Assembly (NCBI RefSeq): GCF_001306175.1
Contig: NZ_LGKN01000009.1
Span: forward strand, 372,001-436,000
Direction: 5' to 3'
Source: Ardenticatena maritima
Lineage (GTDB): Bacteria > Chloroflexota > Anaerolineae > Ardenticatenales > Ardenticatenaceae
Length of the DNA: 64,000 nucleotides
Shown here: piece after piece, positions 56,665 through 64,000 of the stretch
Layout: each line of letters starts with the position of its first letter
Position numbering within the stretch: position 1 is the first letter of the stretch
Made by a program: the position numbers and the translations under genes
Notes under the pieces: generated by a model
Database searches by the model: none
What the model was told of the DNA's origin: nothing
What the model saw: only the letters and a program-made list of their open reading frames with translations

Positions 56665-57474
56665 TTAGCCTTCGCCCTCTTCGTCCGCGTGCGCCTGGGC
56701 AAATGCTTCCGCCGCCCGCCGCCCCAGGTAGGCTTCAATCACGCGCGGGTTGCGCTGGATGTCGCGGGGTGAGCCTTCGGCAATCTTCTTCCCGTAGTCC
56801 AGCACGGTCACACGATCGGAAATGCCCATCACAACCTTCATATCGTGCTCGATGAGCAGAATGCTCAGCCCCAAATCGTCGCGCAACTGCTGGATGAAGC
56901 GCGTCATCTGCAAGGTTTCGTTGGGGTTCATGCCCGCGGTTGGTTCGTCCAGCAAGAGCAGTTTGGGTTCGGTCGCCAGCGCGCGCGCAATTTCCAGGCG
57001 GCGCTGATCGCCATAGGGCAGGTTGCGGGCGGCTTCGTTGGCGCGGTCACGCAAGCCCACGTATTCGAGCAGTTCGAGCGCTTTGCGGTGGGCTTGGCGC
57101 TCTTCTTGCACCATCGAAGGCAAGCGCAAGATGGCGTGATACCAGGTTTGGCGCATGCGGCAGTTCATGCCCACCAGCACATTGTCGAGCGCGGACATGT
57201 TCGCAAAGAGGCGAATGTTCTGAAACGTGCGCGCGATGCCCATCGCCGTCACCTGGTTGGGGCGCTTGCCTGTGATGTCCTTGCCATCGAAGAAGATGCG
57301 CCCTTCGGTCGGGCGGTAGAAGCCCGTAATCATGTTGAAAAAGGTGGTTTTACCGGCACCGTTGGGGCCAATTACGCTCGCAATCATGCCGGGTTCCATC
57401 TCAAAATCTACGCTATCCACGGCGGTCAACCCGCCAAAGCGTTTGGTAATTCCCCGTGCTTCCAAAAGCGCCAT
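56665..57474 (-). CDS. livG: branched-chain amino acid ABC transporter ATPase LivG
   Basis: A 269-residue ATPase. Walker A VIGPNGAGKTTFFNMITGFY, LivG-typical GIARTFQNIRLFANMSALDN, signature LPYGDQRRLEIARALA, Walker B LLLLDEPTAGMNPNET and switch LLIEHDMKVVMGISD. Confidence 0.94.
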   Translation of the reverse strand: MALLEARGITKRFGGLTAVDSVDFEMEPGMIASVIGPNGAGKTTFFNMITGFYRPTEGRIFFDGKDITGKRPNQVTAMGIARTFQNIRLFANMSALDNVLVGMNCRMRQTWYHAILRLPSMVQEERQAHRKALELLEYVGLRDRANEAARNLPYGDQRRLEIARALATEPKLLLLDEPTAGMNPNETLQMTRFIQQLRDDLGLSILLIEHDMKVVMGISDRVTVLDYGKKIAEGSPRDIQRNPRVIEAYLGRRAAEAFAQAHADEEGEG

Positions 57475-57510
57475 GGTCTCTCTCCTCTTTCACCCGAACA
57501 GGCGCCCGCC

Positions 57511-58650
57511 TCAGCCTTCGGCGCCTGCTTCTTCCCATTCGTGTTCGTGGAGTTCGGCTTTGCGTGCTTCAGATGGGAACAACCCTTCGGGACGCCAGAC
57601 CATGATGAGAATCAAGCCGACGCCAAAGAGCACCCAGCGCCATTCGCGCAGGTCAATGGCGGTCAGCCACGACCAGCCCAATGCTTTCGCCAGCGAGGCT
57701 TGCCATTGGGGAATCCAGATGGCGATGAGCACCCGGTCGAGGATAGTGAGCATGAGTCCACCGACCAGCACGCCGTACACGTTGCCCATCCCGCTCAGAA
57801 TGACGATGATGAGCAGGAAGATGGAGACCTGGAAGCGGAACAGTTCGGGGAAAATGGCTTGAATCATCGAGGCATAAATGGCGCCTGCAAACCCCGAAAA
57901 CGACGCCCCCAGCGCAAACGCCAGCAGTTTCGTGCGGATGGGGTCAACCCCCATGGCGTCGGCGGCGATTTCATCTTCACGAATCGCCATCCAGGCGCGT
58001 CCCAAACGCGAGTTTTCCAACCGCCGCTCGGCGATGATGACCAGCACGCCGAGAATGACAACGAGATACCACCAATGCAGCGGGTCGAATCCGAATTCAA
58101 AACCGAAGATGCTGGGACGACCAACAGGGTTCAGCCCTTGTGGACCGTTTGTCAGGTTCAAGTGTTCAACCAGGTAGATATTCGTGAAAGGAATGCGAAT
58201 GGTGAGGTCGTCCAGGTTGCGGATGACGGTCGGCACGATTTCGCCGAACGCCAGCGTGACAATGGCGAGGTAGTCGCCGCGCAAGCGCAGCGTCGGCGCG
58301 CCGATAATCATACCGCAGATGGCGGCCACCACAGCGCAAATCCAGATGACCACCCAGAACGACCATTCCAGCCCCAGGTTGGGCCAGGTGAAAATGCCCA
58401 TCGTGTACGCCCCAATGGCGAAAAAGGCGGCGTACCCCAGGTCGAGCAAGCCGGCAAAACCGACTACGATGTTCAAACCCAGCGCCAAAATGACGAAAAT
58501 CAAGCCGGCTACGAGTGAGCCGAGCAATTCCAGCCCTAAGGCGCGGTCAATAAACGGGTATGTCAGGAAGATGACACCCCCGAGCGTGCCAAGAATCAGT
58601 TGGCGTTGCCGTCGGTCTTCGGGTAGAAATGCCAGAAGTTTCTGCACCAT
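57511..58650 (-). CDS. livM: branched-chain amino acid ABC transporter permease LivM
   Basis: A 379-residue membrane permease. GLNIVVGFAGLLDLGYAAFF and GAPTLRLRGDYLAIVTLAFG are LivM blocks. The EAA-like loop is near REDEIAADAMGVDPIRTKLL. Charged C-terminal tail (HEHEWEEAG). Confidence 0.94.
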   Translation of the reverse strand: MVQKLLAFLPEDRRQRQLILGTLGGVIFLTYPFIDRALGLELLGSLVAGLIFVILALGLNIVVGFAGLLDLGYAAFFAIGAYTMGIFTWPNLGLEWSFWVVIWICAVVAAICGMIIGAPTLRLRGDYLAIVTLAFGEIVPTVIRNLDDLTIRIPFTNIYLVEHLNLTNGPQGLNPVGRPSIFGFEFGFDPLHWWYLVVILGVLVIIAERRLENSRLGRAWMAIREDEIAADAMGVDPIRTKLLAFALGASFSGFAGAIYASMIQAIFPELFRFQVSIFLLIIVILSGMGNVYGVLVGGLMLTILDRVLIAIWIPQWQASLAKALGWSWLTAIDLREWRWVLFGVGLILIMVWRPEGLFPSEARKAELHEHEWEEAGAEG

Positions 58651-58692
58651 AAGTCCCCCACAAATCAGCGTCGCCGTTATGAACCAGCCCGA

Positions 58693-59628
58693 TTAGACTT
58701 TTTCCTGCGTGGCTTGCCCAAGCAAACCGGCTGGGCGGAACACAAGCACCAAGACCAGAATGGCAAACACCACGGCGCGCGTCCATTCGGACGGCAAGTA
58801 GAGGTCGCTCAGCGCCTTGAAGATGCCGATGAAGTAGCCGCCCAACACAGCGCCGGCGATGTTGCCAATGCCCCCCAACACGGCGGCGGTGAACGCCATC
58901 AAGCCGGCTTCAAACCCCATGAGGTAGCGCCCGGTGTTGAGGTACAACCCGAACACCATGCCGGCGGCGCCGGCCAGCGCCCCCCCGATGAAGAAGGTGC
59001 TCATGATGACACGCTCAACATTGATGCCCATCATCGCGGCGGCTTCACGGTCTTGGGCGGTGGCGCGCATGGCTTTGCCCAACTTGGTGCGCCGCACAAA
59101 GACCGAAAGCAAAACCATCAGCGGGATGGTGACGACCAGCAACATGAGGTCGGTCGTCGAAAAGCCGATGATGGTCTCAATGCCCAGCCATTCGCGCAGA
59201 ATGTCCACGCGGGGCACATAGGGCGGGTAGAAAATCTGGCTGGGTCCCTTCCAGATGGCAAACAGGTTTTCCAAAGCGAACGAAGCACCCACAGCGGTAA
59301 TCAACGGCGCCAGGCGGGGCGCGTTGCGCAATGGGCGGTAGGCGATGCGGTCAATGAAGACGTTGAGCAGCCCCGCGGCGAGCATGGTCAACAGCATGAC
59401 GGGGACCAAAATGTAAATGATTTGGGGCACAGAAAGCGGATATTCAAGGTTCAAAAACTGCAAGATGGTGAGCGAAAAGAGAAACCCAAAAGCGAAAATG
59501 TCGCCATGGGCGAAGTTGATGAGTTCGAGAATGCCGTACACCATGGTGTACCCCAGCGCAATCAGCGCCAGATACGACCCGATTGTGATGCCAATCACCA
59601 GTTGGTTCGCAAGCAGTTCAATGTTCAT
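58693..59628 (-). CDS. livH: branched-chain amino acid ABC transporter permease LivH
   Basis: A 311-residue membrane permease. ALGYTMVYGILELINFAHGD is the LivH signature; AQDREAAAMMGINVERVIMS is the ATPase-coupling loop. It begins behind a strong intrinsic terminator that separates it from livK. Confidence 0.94.
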   Translation of the reverse strand: MNIELLANQLVIGITIGSYLALIALGYTMVYGILELINFAHGDIFAFGFLFSLTILQFLNLEYPLSVPQIIYILVPVMLLTMLAAGLLNVFIDRIAYRPLRNAPRLAPLITAVGASFALENLFAIWKGPSQIFYPPYVPRVDILREWLGIETIIGFSTTDLMLLVVTIPLMVLLSVFVRRTKLGKAMRATAQDREAAAMMGINVERVIMSTFFIGGALAGAAGMVFGLYLNTGRYLMGFEAGLMAFTAAVLGGIGNIAGAVLGGYFIGIFKALSDLYLPSEWTRAVVFAILVLVLVFRPAGLLGQATQEKV

Positions 59629-59668
59629 GGTGTTCTTCCAACCCCCTCGATGCTATCCCCCAACATGA

Positions 59669-59706
59669 AAAAGGGGTGTGGGCGCTCCGCAGAGCGCACC
59701 ACACCC
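59669..59706 (-). terminator. terminator between livK and livH
   Basis: GGGTGTGG pairs with CCACACCC, and GCGCTC with GAGCGC inside it (one bulge); a T-run follows on the minus strand. Partial read-through would give excess binding protein over transporter. Confidence 0.8.
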
Positions 59707-59716
59707 GTTGCAGGCA

Positions 59717-61030
59717 TTATGGGCACGAGTCGGCCATTTCAGGGCTAATGGCGCCTTCAAACTTGAATTCGCCGTTTTCAACCGAGTAGGACGCCATCTG
59801 CACCAGCGTTGTGTCCCCATTTTCATCGAACGAGAAGACGCCGGTAATCCCTTCAAAGTCCTTGGTGTTGCGCATAGCGTCCAGCACGCTTGCGCGGGTG
59901 ACTTCACCGCTCGCCGCGGCGCGTTCGATGCTGTCCAGAATGACTTGCATCGCCTGGTAGGCGTATGTTGACCACGGGCTGGGTTCTTCGCCGTATTCAG
60001 CGATGAAGTCGTTGTAGAACTTCTTCCCGGATTCGGTTTCCAGCAAGTTGGGCGCCAAACCGGGGAAAGTGAGCAGGACGTTGCCGTCCACCACCTGCGC
60101 GCCACCGGCTTGCTCAGCCAGCGCGGGATTCACCAAGCCGTCGGGCCCCATGAACTTGACGCCCTGGTCGAAGAGCCCCAGCGTGGCCATTTGCTGGATG
60201 ATTTGCGGACCGCCGGAGTCAATCACGAAGCCGCCGTACACCAGGTCGGGCTGGGCGTCTTTCACTTTGGCAAGCAGCGCGCGGAAGTCAATATCGGTGG
60301 ATTCGACGCCGTCGCGGCCCACGATTTCAAGTCCAATCTTCTGGGCTTGTTGCTCGAACGCGTCCGCAACCCCCTTGCCGTAGAGTTGGCGGTCGTCGAG
60401 GATGTACACTTTCTTGAAGCCCAAGCATTTCGCCCACGATGCCGCCGAGTAGCCTTGCAGGTCGTCGGTGGCGTTCGTGCGGAAGTAGGTCGGGCGGTTG
60501 TCGGCGGGGTAGTAAATGTCGGGTTCGCCTTCCGCCCAGGGCTTCGTCAGACCGGGGTAGGTGTTGGCGGGGGTAATCTGTGCAATGCCAGCCTTGTTGG
60601 TGATGGGAATGGAAACCTTTGCCGCACCAGAGTTATACGTGGCGAAGTAGACCATACAGAGCGGGTCGTTGACGCATTTCTGGGCGTTTTCGGCTTCGAT
60701 CGTGCCGTCCCACGAGCCTGTGGTGGGCGAAGCGTCATCCAGGTTGACGATTTCGACGGTGTAGCCGCCGGGACCTTCACCGCCGTGCGCATCGAGGTAG
60801 TGCTTCAAGGCGAGGTCGGCCGCACGCTTCATGGATTGCCCTTCGGGGAGCATGGGACCTTGCAGAGGCCAGGAGGTGTACACACGCACGACTTTGCCTT
60901 CGGTGGTGGCGGCTTGTTCACCACCGCTTTCGCCGGTGCTTTCTTCGCCGCTTTGACCGCCACCGCATGCAGCGAGTGCCAGCAGAACAAACAAGAGTGA
61001 CAGCAGGGACAACAACTTGCGAGTGTTCAT
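59717..61030 (-). CDS. livK: branched-chain amino acid ABC transporter binding lipoprotein
   Basis: A 437-residue periplasmic-binding-type lipoprotein. Signal peptide with lipobox LAACGGG, Gly/Glu-rich linker, then the Peripla_BP_6 fold: VYTSWPLQGPMLPEGQSMKR, ANTYPGLTKPWAEGEPDIYY and YILDDRQLYGKGVADAFEQQ. The exact amino acid or amide ligand is not readable. Confidence 0.9.
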   Translation of the reverse strand: MNTRKLLSLLSLLFVLLALAACGGGQSGEESTGESGGEQAATTEGKVVRVYTSWPLQGPMLPEGQSMKRAADLALKHYLDAHGGEGPGGYTVEIVNLDDASPTTGSWDGTIEAENAQKCVNDPLCMVYFATYNSGAAKVSIPITNKAGIAQITPANTYPGLTKPWAEGEPDIYYPADNRPTYFRTNATDDLQGYSAASWAKCLGFKKVYILDDRQLYGKGVADAFEQQAQKIGLEIVGRDGVESTDIDFRALLAKVKDAQPDLVYGGFVIDSGGPQIIQQMATLGLFDQGVKFMGPDGLVNPALAEQAGGAQVVDGNVLLTFPGLAPNLLETESGKKFYNDFIAEYGEEPSPWSTYAYQAMQVILDSIERAAASGEVTRASVLDAMRNTKDFEGITGVFSFDENGDTTLVQMASYSVENGEFKFEGAISPEMADSCP

Positions 61031-61171
61031 GGCTTTTCTCCTCCATCTGGTTCACTCAGCACTCTGAACGACTCCGCACAACGTCACGACGGTGTGACAC
61101 AGGCACTCACGCTTTTGGCTGCTCTCACCTCCCTTCTTTGGTTGTCAAACCTGCCAGCAGGAACGCTTGCG

Positions 61172-61200
61172 AGTATACGAAAGCAGAGACCGCCTGTCAA
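61172..61200 (-). promoter_or_regulatory. liv operon promoter
   Basis: Minus strand: perfect TTGACA (61200-61195), 17 bp, TATACT (61177-61172). The mRNA leader before livK is about 130 bases. Confidence 0.8.
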
Positions 61201-61231
61201 TCACTTTCGCGCGGTGCACGCCCCCAATGAA

Positions 61232-61260
61232 ACACCCGATGGCATGGCACCATCGGGTGT
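61232..61260 (-). terminator. terminator after the UroD-family gene
   Basis: ACACCCGATGG and CCATCGGGTGT, 11-bp stem, then GTTTCATT on the minus strand. Confidence 0.7.
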
Positions 61261-61284
61261 GAGGTGGCGTTCCAGGCGCGGTGG

Positions 61285-62265
61285 TCAGGTATTGCGGCAC
61301 GCCTCCACAGCCGCGCGAATGTTGCCATAGGGCGTTGTCACAGGGATGACGCACCCCGCCCCGATAACCAGCCCGCGCCCGTCCACCTGGTCGCGGGCGT
61401 CCAGCACTTCGGCGCGCACCTGTTCGGGCGTACCCAACAGAAGGGTTTCCCACTGGCGCAAGCCGCCTACCAGCGCCCCCGAAAACCGCGCACGCGCTTC
61501 GGCAAGCGTGGGAGGCGTATGGCGGTCATGCCAGTTGATGGCTTGCACCGGATACGCCGCCAGCAAATCCCACATCACGGCGTCGCCGTGGGCGTGCAGC
61601 AGGTTGAACCACCCGCGCGACGCCGCCGCCAGAATGCGACGGTCGAACGGTTCACCAAAGCGGCGGTATTCCGCTTCACTCAGCAAATGATAACTTGCCG
61701 GTTGTACCGCCAGGAAAATGCCCGCCGCGCCTGTTTCCAACGCCGCCGCGACAAAATCCTCGTACACGCGCGTCACCACGTCGAGCGCGTGGAGCACACG
61801 GTCGGGGTGCTGGCGCAAGTCGGCAATGTAGGCATTCCCGCGCAAATAGCGGATGACGGTCAGCGGGCTGAAAACCGTGGCGATGAACGGCGTATCGGGG
61901 GGCAACGCCCGCCCAATCAATTCCAGGGCGCGCAATTGTTCCCCCAACATGCCTTTGCGCACGTCCAGCACTTCCAGCGTTTCGTAGTCTTCGGGACGTT
62001 GAATACGCCGCCGCACATAGGTGCGCGTGCCTTCCTGATTGCCCTCCCAACGGGTTTCCACGCCCCAATCAAAGGTGCAGTAGTTGCTGGAAGGGCTAAC
62101 CTTGACGAAGTCAAAATCCCACGTTTGTTGAAAATGCAAGGTCGCCGCCGCCAGTGTGTCGGCGCGCTGGTCGTCCACCGGAAAATGACGCCAGAACGCA
62201 ATCGGCAAGCGGTCTGGGCGTTCACCAGCCAAAACGGTTTCCAGGCGTGTGCGTTTGTCCATCAT
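61285..62265 (-). CDS. uroporphyrinogen-decarboxylase-superfamily protein
   Basis: A 326-residue TIM-barrel protein of the UroD/MtaA superfamily. TRLETVLAGERPDRLPIAFW at the start and FIATVFSPLTVIRYLRGNAY in the barrel. The HemE motif RQAGR is missing, so it is not haem-pathway UroD. The methyltransferase zinc motif HxC reads HAHG, with a Cys later in GAGCVIP, so metal binding is possible. The reaction is unknown. It follows a ferredoxin gene by 3 bases. Confidence 0.8.
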   Translation of the reverse strand: MMDKRTRLETVLAGERPDRLPIAFWRHFPVDDQRADTLAAATLHFQQTWDFDFVKVSPSSNYCTFDWGVETRWEGNQEGTRTYVRRRIQRPEDYETLEVLDVRKGMLGEQLRALELIGRALPPDTPFIATVFSPLTVIRYLRGNAYIADLRQHPDRVLHALDVVTRVYEDFVAAALETGAAGIFLAVQPASYHLLSEAEYRRFGEPFDRRILAAASRGWFNLLHAHGDAVMWDLLAAYPVQAINWHDRHTPPTLAEARARFSGALVGGLRQWETLLLGTPEQVRAEVLDARDQVDGRGLVIGAGCVIPVTTPYGNIRAAVEACRNT

Positions 62266-62268
62266 GGC

Positions 62269-62493
62269 TCACTGGGGATAGACTTGGTCGCCGTTTTCAT
62301 CATACAGGATAATCGCCAGCGCTGGGCACGAGTCGGCCACTTCCCACAACAGGGCTTCATCGGCTTGCGCGGCGGCTTCCTCATTCACCACCGCCTTGTT
62401 TTCGGCATCCAGGCTGAAAATGTGCGGCGCAATCAACGTGCATTCCGCTGCACCAATGCAGGCTGAACGGTCCACTTTCACACGAATTTTCAT
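62269..62493 (-). CDS. ferredoxin, [3Fe-4S]-type
   Basis: A 74-residue ferredoxin. RSACIGAAECTLIAP supplies two Cys spaced by six, with Ala at the position of the second classical Cys, and DSCPALAI supplies the last. This CxxAxxC...CP pattern indicates a 3Fe-4S cluster, as in ferredoxins serving cytochrome P450s. ATG 62493 follows AAGGAG. Its partner may be the adjacent UroD-family enzyme. Confidence 0.88.
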   Translation of the reverse strand: MKIRVKVDRSACIGAAECTLIAPHIFSLDAENKAVVNEEAAAQADEALLWEVADSCPALAIILYDENGDQVYPQ

Positions 62494-62635
62494 TGCTTCT
62501 ACTCCTTTGGCTCCTCGGTTGAATTGCCGCCCATACGATGAGGCTTTGCGCATATCGCCCCACTTTGGGCTTTCGCGTTTCACAGTATAATCGCCCTCAC
62601 ACAACGCCGAAAATGCACGCTTGTTTGAGAAGCAC

Positions 62636-63028
62636 ATGAGCACACCATCGCTACCGTTTCAGCACAAATTGCCGGCACGCTTGCGCCATCTGTGGGAGAC
62701 ACTCTACGCTGACCGCGCGGCTTTCTACACGATTGGGCTGGCGGTCTTTCTGCACCTTGTGCTCTGGTTTCTTGTGGTGATTGGCTATTTCCAACTGCCG
62801 CCGATCATCCCCCTGCACTTCGACGCCTTTGGGCAACCCGACCGTATCGAACCCCGCTCGCACATTTTCTTCTTGCCCATCATTGCGTTTGGGCTGCTGT
62901 TGGTGAACGGGGTTGGCGGTCTTCTCTTGCGGCAATGGGTGGACGAATTCGCCGCCTACCTGCTGTGGGGGGGGACAGTGGTGTTGCAACTGCTCTTCCT
63001 GATTGCCGTTCTCTCCGTCATTCTGTGA
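62636..63028 (+). CDS. DUF1648-type membrane protein
   Basis: A 130-residue protein with three hydrophobic helices: one from FYTIGLAVFLHLVLWFLVVI, one near IFFLPIIAFGLLLVNGVGGL and one at the C-terminus. LPPIIPLHFDAFGQPD between them is the DUF1648 signature. The function is unknown. A GAGAAG site precedes the ATG. Confidence 0.75.
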   Translation: MSTPSLPFQHKLPARLRHLWETLYADRAAFYTIGLAVFLHLVLWFLVVIGYFQLPPIIPLHFDAFGQPDRIEPRSHIFFLPIIAFGLLLVNGVGGLLLRQWVDEFAAYLLWGGTVVLQLLFLIAVLSVIL

Positions 63029-63047
63029 ACCACCAAGGAGTGCCAGC

Positions 63048-63482
63048 ATGCCTGTCTACGTCCACGAGACTTCTTTCCGTGTCCGATACGCCGAAACCGA
63101 CCAGATGGGCATTGTCCACCACACCGCTTACATCGTCTGGTTTGAAGAAGGGCGCAGTGATTTTCTGCGTGCGTACAACATGCCGTACAGCCGCATGGAG
63201 CGCGAAGGCATTGTCCTGCCTGTGACGGAGTGCTACGCACGCTATGTCTCTCCCGCCCGCTACGATGAAGTCGTCACTGTGCGCACCTGGATTCAAGAAT
63301 TCAAATCGCGCAAAATTGTTTTTGCGTATGAAGTCATCGGCCAAGATGGGCGTTTGTGCGCCGAAGGCTATACAGCACACATCTGTATTGACCCCGAGGG
63401 GCGCGTCCAGCGCTTCCCCAAAACCTTGCGCGAAGCAGCACAACATCCCCCGCATGAGGTGAACCAACATGAACGCGCGTGA
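63048..63482 (+). CDS. acyl-CoA thioesterase, YbgC/4-hydroxybenzoyl-CoA type
   Basis: A 144-residue hot-dog-fold thioesterase. RYAETDQMGIVHHTAYIVWF carries the catalytic Asp of the YbgC/4HBT motif (D-x-x-G-x-V-x-x-x-x-Y). LPVTECYARYVSPARYDEVV is the second strand region. AAGGAG precedes ATG 63048. It overlaps the next UroD-family gene by 14 bases. Confidence 0.9.
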   Translation: MPVYVHETSFRVRYAETDQMGIVHHTAYIVWFEEGRSDFLRAYNMPYSRMEREGIVLPVTECYARYVSPARYDEVVTVRTWIQEFKSRKIVFAYEVIGQDGRLCAEGYTAHICIDPEGRVQRFPKTLREAAQHPPHEVNQHERA

Positions 63483-64000
63483 ACGTGTCTGGGCAACGCT
63501 CCATGGCGAACCAACCGACCGCCCCGCGTTCAGCCTGTGGCGGCACTTTCACGATGAAGACGAAACGCCTGAGGGGCTGGCGGCGGCGACGATTGAATTT
63601 GCCGTGCGCTGGGAAGTAGATTTCGTGAAGCACACCCCCATGGGCATGTACGCCGTGGAAGATTGGGGCACCCCTATCCGCCGCTTCAACGACCCGCACC
63701 GCGCCCCCGAACGCATCCGCCCGGCGTTCACCACACCCGACGGCTGGCGGGCGCTCCCCCCGCTTGACGTACAGCGCGGCGCACTGGGGCGTGAACTGCG
63801 CGGCTTGCGCTTGGTGCGCGGCGGTTTGCCGCCCGATATCCCCATCTTGATGACTATTTTCAGCCCGCTGACGGTGGCGTATAAAATGGTAGGCGACCTG
63901 CTCTTTGAGCACATCGCCCAGGACGCCGACGCCGTCAAAACCGGGTTGCGCACCATCGCCGAGACCATGGCGCGCTACACCGAAGCCTGCCTTGCCGCTG
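63469..64000 (+). CDS. second UroD-superfamily protein, 3' end outside window
   Basis: The frame is open from ATG 63469 to the window end, 177 codons. RERVWATLHGEPTDRPAFSL and ILMTIFSPLTVAYKMVGDLL align with the UroD-family protein encoded on the other strand nearby, so the two are paralogues. The RQAGR haem-pathway motif is again absent. Start overlaps the thioesterase stop. Confidence 0.85.
   Translation, partial: MNARERVWATLHGEPTDRPAFSLWRHFHDEDETPEGLAAATIEFAVRWEVDFVKHTPMGMYAVEDWGTPIRRFNDPHRAPERIRPAFTTPDGWRALPPLDVQRGALGRELRGLRLVRGGLPPDIPILMTIFSPLTVAYKMVGDLLFEHIAQDADAVKTGLRTIAETMARYTEACLAA

Overview
This is a GC-rich chromosomal window that looks like a thermophilic or mesophilic member of the Chloroflexota (the Ardenticatenia/Anaerolineae side is my best guess). 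The reasons are coenzyme F420 synthesis genes, an amino-group-carrier (LysW) lysine pathway, a complete atpBEFHAGDC operon followed by mreB, and BMP- and Liv-type lipoproteins. Nearly all genes sit in tight operons with ATGA-type overlaps, AAGGAGG ribosome-binding sites and clear intrinsic terminators. The taxonomic call is inference; the gene calls rest mostly on recognisable protein motifs.

Layout. 1-3712: the end of a LuxR-type regulator, then a strikingly A/T-rich KAP-family P-loop NTPase with two tandem-repeat blocks, coupled by an ATGA overlap to a V4R-domain gene. 3766-7470: F420 operon (npdG, cofE, FbiB-type nitroreductase, cofD, cofC), then osmC. 8005-14992 (minus): 8-oxoguanine-deaminase-like amidohydrolase, BMP lipoprotein and nucleoside-type ABC transporter, with an RNA 2'-phosphotransferase (kptA) inside the operon. 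15175-23810 (plus): two deoxynucleoside kinases, an uncharacterised amidoligase cluster (esterase, class IV aminotransferase, two ATP-grasp enzymes, GCS2-type carboxylate-amine ligase) and a McrB-like AAA+ protein. 23880-31986 (minus): ATP synthase and mreB. 32162-33538 (minus): RsmF-like methyltransferase.

33663-42461 (plus) is the most interesting part. It holds a lysine operon (lysW, X, Y, Z, J, K, homocitrate synthase, homoaconitase large and small subunits) behind a 5' leader of about 470 bases. That leader encodes two short Lys-rich peptides. Each is followed by an intrinsic terminator with a competing 12-bp antiterminator that starts 11-12 nt after the last Lys codon. I read this as two ribosome-mediated attenuators in series, sensing lysine supply. 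It is the best candidate here for an undescribed system.

42514-64000: rex with its own operator over its -10 box; a GGDEF/degenerate-EAL membrane protein; tRNA-Cys; a GH13 glycosidase under a LacI-type operator; an SmtB-like zinc sensor with a Zn/Cd P-type ATPase; hisC; a frameshifted secreted protein; methyltransferase, thioredoxin and TlpA genes; a zinc-ribbon SpoU methylase; a stand-alone CBM48 protein; a liv branched-chain amino acid transporter; and two divergent UroD-superfamily genes flanking a ferredoxin, a DUF1648 protein and a thioesterase. The last gene runs off the window.
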